From contig PMJK01000144.1 of the NCBI GenBank assembly GCA_003158505.1, positions 22,604-30,354 of the forward strand: a DNA stretch of 7,751 nucleotides. Direction: 5' to 3'. Within the stretch, counting starts at the first letter, position 1, and each line of letters starts with the position of its first letter. This DNA is from Holophagaceae bacterium (lineage in GTDB: Bacteria > Acidobacteriota > Holophagae > Holophagales > Holophagaceae). Below the pieces are notes generated by a model, which saw only the letters and a list, made by a program, of their open reading frames with translations, ran no database searches and had not been told where the DNA came from. The translations under genes and the position numbers were made by a program. Shown piece by piece: positions 6,401-7,751 of this stretch.

Positions 6401-7126
6401 GCCGCCGAGCGCGAGGTGTTGGGCCTTTTCGTCAGCGGCCATCCCCTGGAGGAGTTCGCCGACGCCATCCAGGTGCACACTCACGGCACACTGGCGAAGG
6501 TAATGGAGGATGCGACTTCTGGCAGGTTGCGGGACCGCAATGAGGTCACCCTCGGCGCCATGGTCTCCACCGTGGCCTTCAAGACCAACCAGAAGGGCGA
6601 GCCCTGGGCCATCCTCCAGGTCGAGGACCCCACCGGAAAGATGGAAGTCCTCCTCATGGCCAGCAAGTGGGATCCGGTTACGAAGAAACCGGGCATGCGC
6701 CCCTTCGAGCGCTACCGCCACTTGGCCGTGCCCGAGGCCATGCTGCGCATCACCGGCGAGCTGCGGGTGGAGACGATCCAGGGCAACGGCAACAGCGGGG
6801 GCAATGGGAACGGCGGGGAATCCGAGGAGGACGAAGAACAGACCGTCGTGAAGGTCTTCGCCACCCTGCTGGAACCCCTGGAGAGCTTCCAGGGCCAGGG
6901 TTTCAACGGCGCCCTGGTGCGCCTGCCCCAGGGGGAATGTCCGCCCCGCATGGCGCTCATCCTCGCCGAGCACCGGGGGAATCTCCCCGTAACCTTTGAG
7001 TACCGATCCAGGGAGGGCCTCACGGCCCGGGTGAAAGCGGGTTCCGACCTGCGCCTGAAACACGACCCGAACCTGGCGGAAAAGCTGGCCAGGGAGACCG
7101 GATGCACCCTGAGTTGGACCTACTAG
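3482..7126 (+). CDS. dnaE: DNA polymerase III subunit alpha (DnaE1 type)
   Basis: This is the catalytic subunit of the replicative DNA polymerase, acting at the fork with the beta clamp and clamp loader. The 1214 residues compare with about 1160 in E. coli. Domains in order: PHP (about 1-290) with intact metal ligands His7, His9, Asp16, His41, Glu73, His112, Cys162, Asp229 and His231; palm with PGRGSAAGS (391-399), catalytic Asp434 and Asp436 in PDVDIDF, and Asp587 in MDFLG; fingers with FQFESGGM (638-645) and ALFRPGPLG (665-673); clamp-binding region with helix-hairpin-helix (about 855-875) and MTSLF (942-946); OB fold (about 1021-1096); a Gly/Asn then acidic linker (1101-1120); and a C-terminal domain, probably tau-binding. 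The ATG at 3482 gives the family-typical MSFAHLHLH start. An in-frame ATG at 3455 would add nine unconserved residues. The Shine-Dalgarno is weak (AGAGA/GAG). It is probably co-transcribed with the acetyltransferase gene 26 nt downstream. Confidence 0.98.
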   Translation: MSFAHLHLHTEHSLLDGLTRIPELVKKCRASGMPAVAVTDHGNMFGMMKLFDACEKTQDAEGNWAVKPILGCEVYVAPKTRFDRKLEAKNATGEEGLEDCVDPSGSRDAGYHLVLLAKNSVGFTNLSKLVSAGFTEGFYYKPRVDKDLLRQHSEGLIAMSACLGGEVQARILQNRLDQAERVSRDFRDIFGEDFYLEIQDQGFDKEKEIIPFQKELATRLGIPLVATNDAHYLNHEDADLHDTLLCIGTKTTKAKEKRMRFATDQFFVKTPEEMRAVFPGNPEYLERTLEIAAKVDLFPITRKPVTPRFPVPAGYDLESYFVHIAKEAFEQRLAECRPLWKAGALKHTEAKYRERLAFELDMILKMGFPGYFLLVWDFISKAREMGVPVGPGRGSAAGSIVAWSMKITDIDPMQYDLLFERFLNPERLSMPDVDIDFCRDGRQKVIDYVTEKYGQDKVCNIITINQLKTKAVIKDVARVFEKDFAFANNLTKLVPQEPGKPITVGEALQKSDKLRELYESDPEVKNILDISARLEGLSRNTGVHAAGVIIAPDELTQFAPLSVDKDKKVMVQYTMVEAERAGLLKMDFLGLETLTQIAKTQEVIARRHGQPKDMTTIRTFDDKKTFDLFAAGDTDGIFQFESGGMKQLLRQLGPDRFDDLIALNALFRPGPLGAGMGTTYVERRHGREPVTYMFPELEPILSPTYGVILYQEQVMQIASLIAGYSLGEADMLRRAMGKKDKAKMAKEKSKFIEQGAARKYDKAKVAELFDLIEFFAGYGFNKSHSAAYAMVAYETAYLKANYPVEFMAGLLSTKSGRTDDVAKYVQNCRERGIEVLGPDINESALDFTATGDRQIRFGFAAVKGLGDAALQAILEARQAEGRFKDLFHVLKSTDLQKANRKVWESLIKAGAFDSLEPNRAALLQGLPDAVSAASRGSGDTGMTSLFDDAEMATLSGDWRVPENIEPWERKTRLAAEREVLGLFVSGHPLEEFADAIQVHTHGTLAKVMEDATSGRLRDRNEVTLGAMVSTVAFKTNQKGEPWAILQVEDPTGKMEVLLMASKWDPVTKKPGMRPFERYRHLAVPEAMLRITGELRVETIQGNGNSGGNGNGGESEEDEEQTVVKVFATLLEPLESFQGQGFNGALVRLPQGECPPRMALILAEHRGNLPVTFEYRSREGLTARVKAGSDLRLKHDPNLAEKLARETGCTLSWTY
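6038..6062. repeat. Perfect 11-bp inverted repeat with 3-nt loop inside dnaE
   Basis: Left arm CGGCAAATCCG (6038-6048), loop GTT (6049-6051), right arm CGGATTTGCCG (6052-6062), with no mismatch. It codes for residues around 853-860 of DnaE, at the start of the helix-hairpin-helix segment. In mRNA it would form a stable hairpin. No U-tract follows, so it is not a classical intrinsic terminator. Confidence 0.85.
6782..6841 (+). other. Low-complexity linker in DnaE (Gly/Asn-rich, then acidic)
   Basis: Codons 1101-1112 encode almost only Gly and Asn with one Ser, from imperfect GGCAAC-like repeats. Codons 1113-1120 encode a Glu/Asp-rich run. The stretch lies between the OB fold and the C-terminal domain. 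It is probably a flexible disordered tether, and its repetitive DNA could vary in length between strains. Confidence 0.75.
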
Positions 7127-7152
7127 GTCCTGTCCGGAGTATCCTCATCCGC

Positions 7153-7751
7153 ATGCCAAAGACCCGTTCCGCATCCGAGCCCGATCTCCACGCCGTCATC
7201 GAGGCCCTGGCGAAGGCCTCCACGTCCCTTTCAGAAATGCCCCTGGGGCGGCGGGATTTCCCGTCGCGCACGGCCCTGGCTTCCCTCGTGGAGGACCTGC
7301 GCGCGCTGCTGTTCCCGGGCTATTTTGGGGCCTCCGAGTTGAAAGCGGACACCCTGCGCTACCACTTGGGCGCCTGCATGGACCGGGTGGTCCATGGCCT
7401 CGCCGACCAGATCCAGCGCGGTCTCATGGTTGCGGATGCTACCTGTTCCGACTGCGGGGATCGCGCCCAGGCCCTCGCCCGGACCTTCCTCGCCCGGCTC
7501 CCGGAAGTGCGCCGTCTGCTTGCGACGGATATCCAGGCAGGCTTCGAGGGCGACCCTGCCGCCACCAGTCCGGAAGAGGTGCTCTTCTCCTACCCCGGGC
7601 TCCTGGCCGTCACCAATCAGCGTCTGGCCCACGAGCTGCTGAAGCTGGGCGTGCCCCTGCTGCCGCGCATGATCACCGAACACGCCCATAGCCTCACGGG
7701 CATCGACATCCATCCCGGCGCCCAGATCGGCGAACGGTTCTTCATCGACCA
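7153..7751 (+). CDS. epsC: Serine O-acetyltransferase (EpsC/SrpH type), partial
   Basis: This enzyme transfers an acetyl group from acetyl-CoA to L-serine, giving O-acetylserine, the first step of cysteine synthesis in the cytoplasm. The 199 full codons visible cover the N-terminal helical domain (FPGYFG at 54-59, DPAATSPEEVLFSYPG at 134-149, LAHELLKLGVPLLPR at 158-172) and the start of the left-handed beta-helix (TEHAHSLTGIDIHPGAQIG, 175-193). Asp185 corresponds to catalytic Asp143 of E. coli CysE. The next catalytic residue, expected at His200, is at the cut: the last two bases are CA. The long N-terminal domain and the GIDIHPGAQIG motif fit EpsC/SrpH rather than short CysE forms. The ATG at 7153 lies 26 nt after the dnaE stop, with GGAG at 7136-7139, a rather long 13 nt away. 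The gap holds no terminator, so read-through from dnaE is likely. An internal CSDC motif (98-101) is of unknown meaning. Confidence 0.92.
   Translation, partial: MPKTRSASEPDLHAVIEALAKASTSLSEMPLGRRDFPSRTALASLVEDLRALLFPGYFGASELKADTLRYHLGACMDRVVHGLADQIQRGLMVADATCSDCGDRAQALARTFLARLPEVRRLLATDIQAGFEGDPAATSPEEVLFSYPGLLAVTNQRLAHELLKLGVPLLPRMITEHAHSLTGIDIHPGAQIGERFFID

Noticed and set aside
6674..6692. CCGGTT/AACCGG stem with 7-nt loop in dnaE
   Set aside because: It is only a 6-bp stem, which is expected by chance in a GC-rich gene.
6149..7063. 304-codon minus-strand open frame opposite the 3' part of dnaE
   Set aside because: This is the same antisense effect of GC bias, with no recognisable motif.
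7231..7713. 160-codon minus-strand frame opposite the acetyltransferase gene
   Set aside because: The plus strand clearly encodes the acetyltransferase N-terminal domain here; the minus frame is a shadow.

Overview
This GC-rich window looks chromosomal. It carries a divergent pair of transcription units: a four-gene ABC-transporter operon on the minus strand, and a replicative DNA polymerase gene followed by a cysteine-biosynthesis gene on the plus strand. The codon usage is dominated by G/C-ending codons, and the DNA polymerase is of the Thermus-like PHP-active DnaE1 type. With an EpsC-type serine acetyltransferase, this fits a free-living GC-rich bacterium. My tentative guess is Acidobacteriota of the Holophaga/Geothrix kind, from overall resemblance only and not proven by the window. 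There are no rRNA or tRNA genes, insertion sequences, CRISPR arrays or integration signatures.

Left part (1 to about 3265, minus strand, transcribed right to left): ATPase 1, permease 1, ATPase 2, permease 2 (the last runs off the left edge). The four genes are packed with almost no spacing (1-nt gap, 1-nt overlap, 4-nt overlap). They are therefore almost certainly one translationally coupled operon encoding two ATPase/ABC-2-type permease pairs. The substrate cannot be read from the sequence.

Middle (3266-3481): a divergent intergenic region of about 216 bp that must hold both promoters. It has only a weak candidate promoter for dnaE and a few short repeats.

Right part (3482-7751, plus strand): dnaE, the alpha subunit of DNA polymerase III, is complete at 1214 residues. 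All nine metal-binding positions of its PHP domain are intact and its polymerase aspartates are present. Only 26 nt later begins a serine O-acetyltransferase of the EpsC/SrpH type, cut by the right edge exactly at its catalytic histidine.

The most notable unexplained signals are: (i) a perfect 11-bp inverted repeat with a 3-nt loop inside dnaE, in a patch of atypical codons over the helix-hairpin-helix region; (ii) the doubled ATPase-permease organisation; (iii) a TTG start for the first ABC gene, with a six-codon upstream ORF ending on it, mirrored by a three-codon ORF ending on the dnaE start. No clearly novel system is visible; most of the window is ordinary housekeeping and transport sequence.
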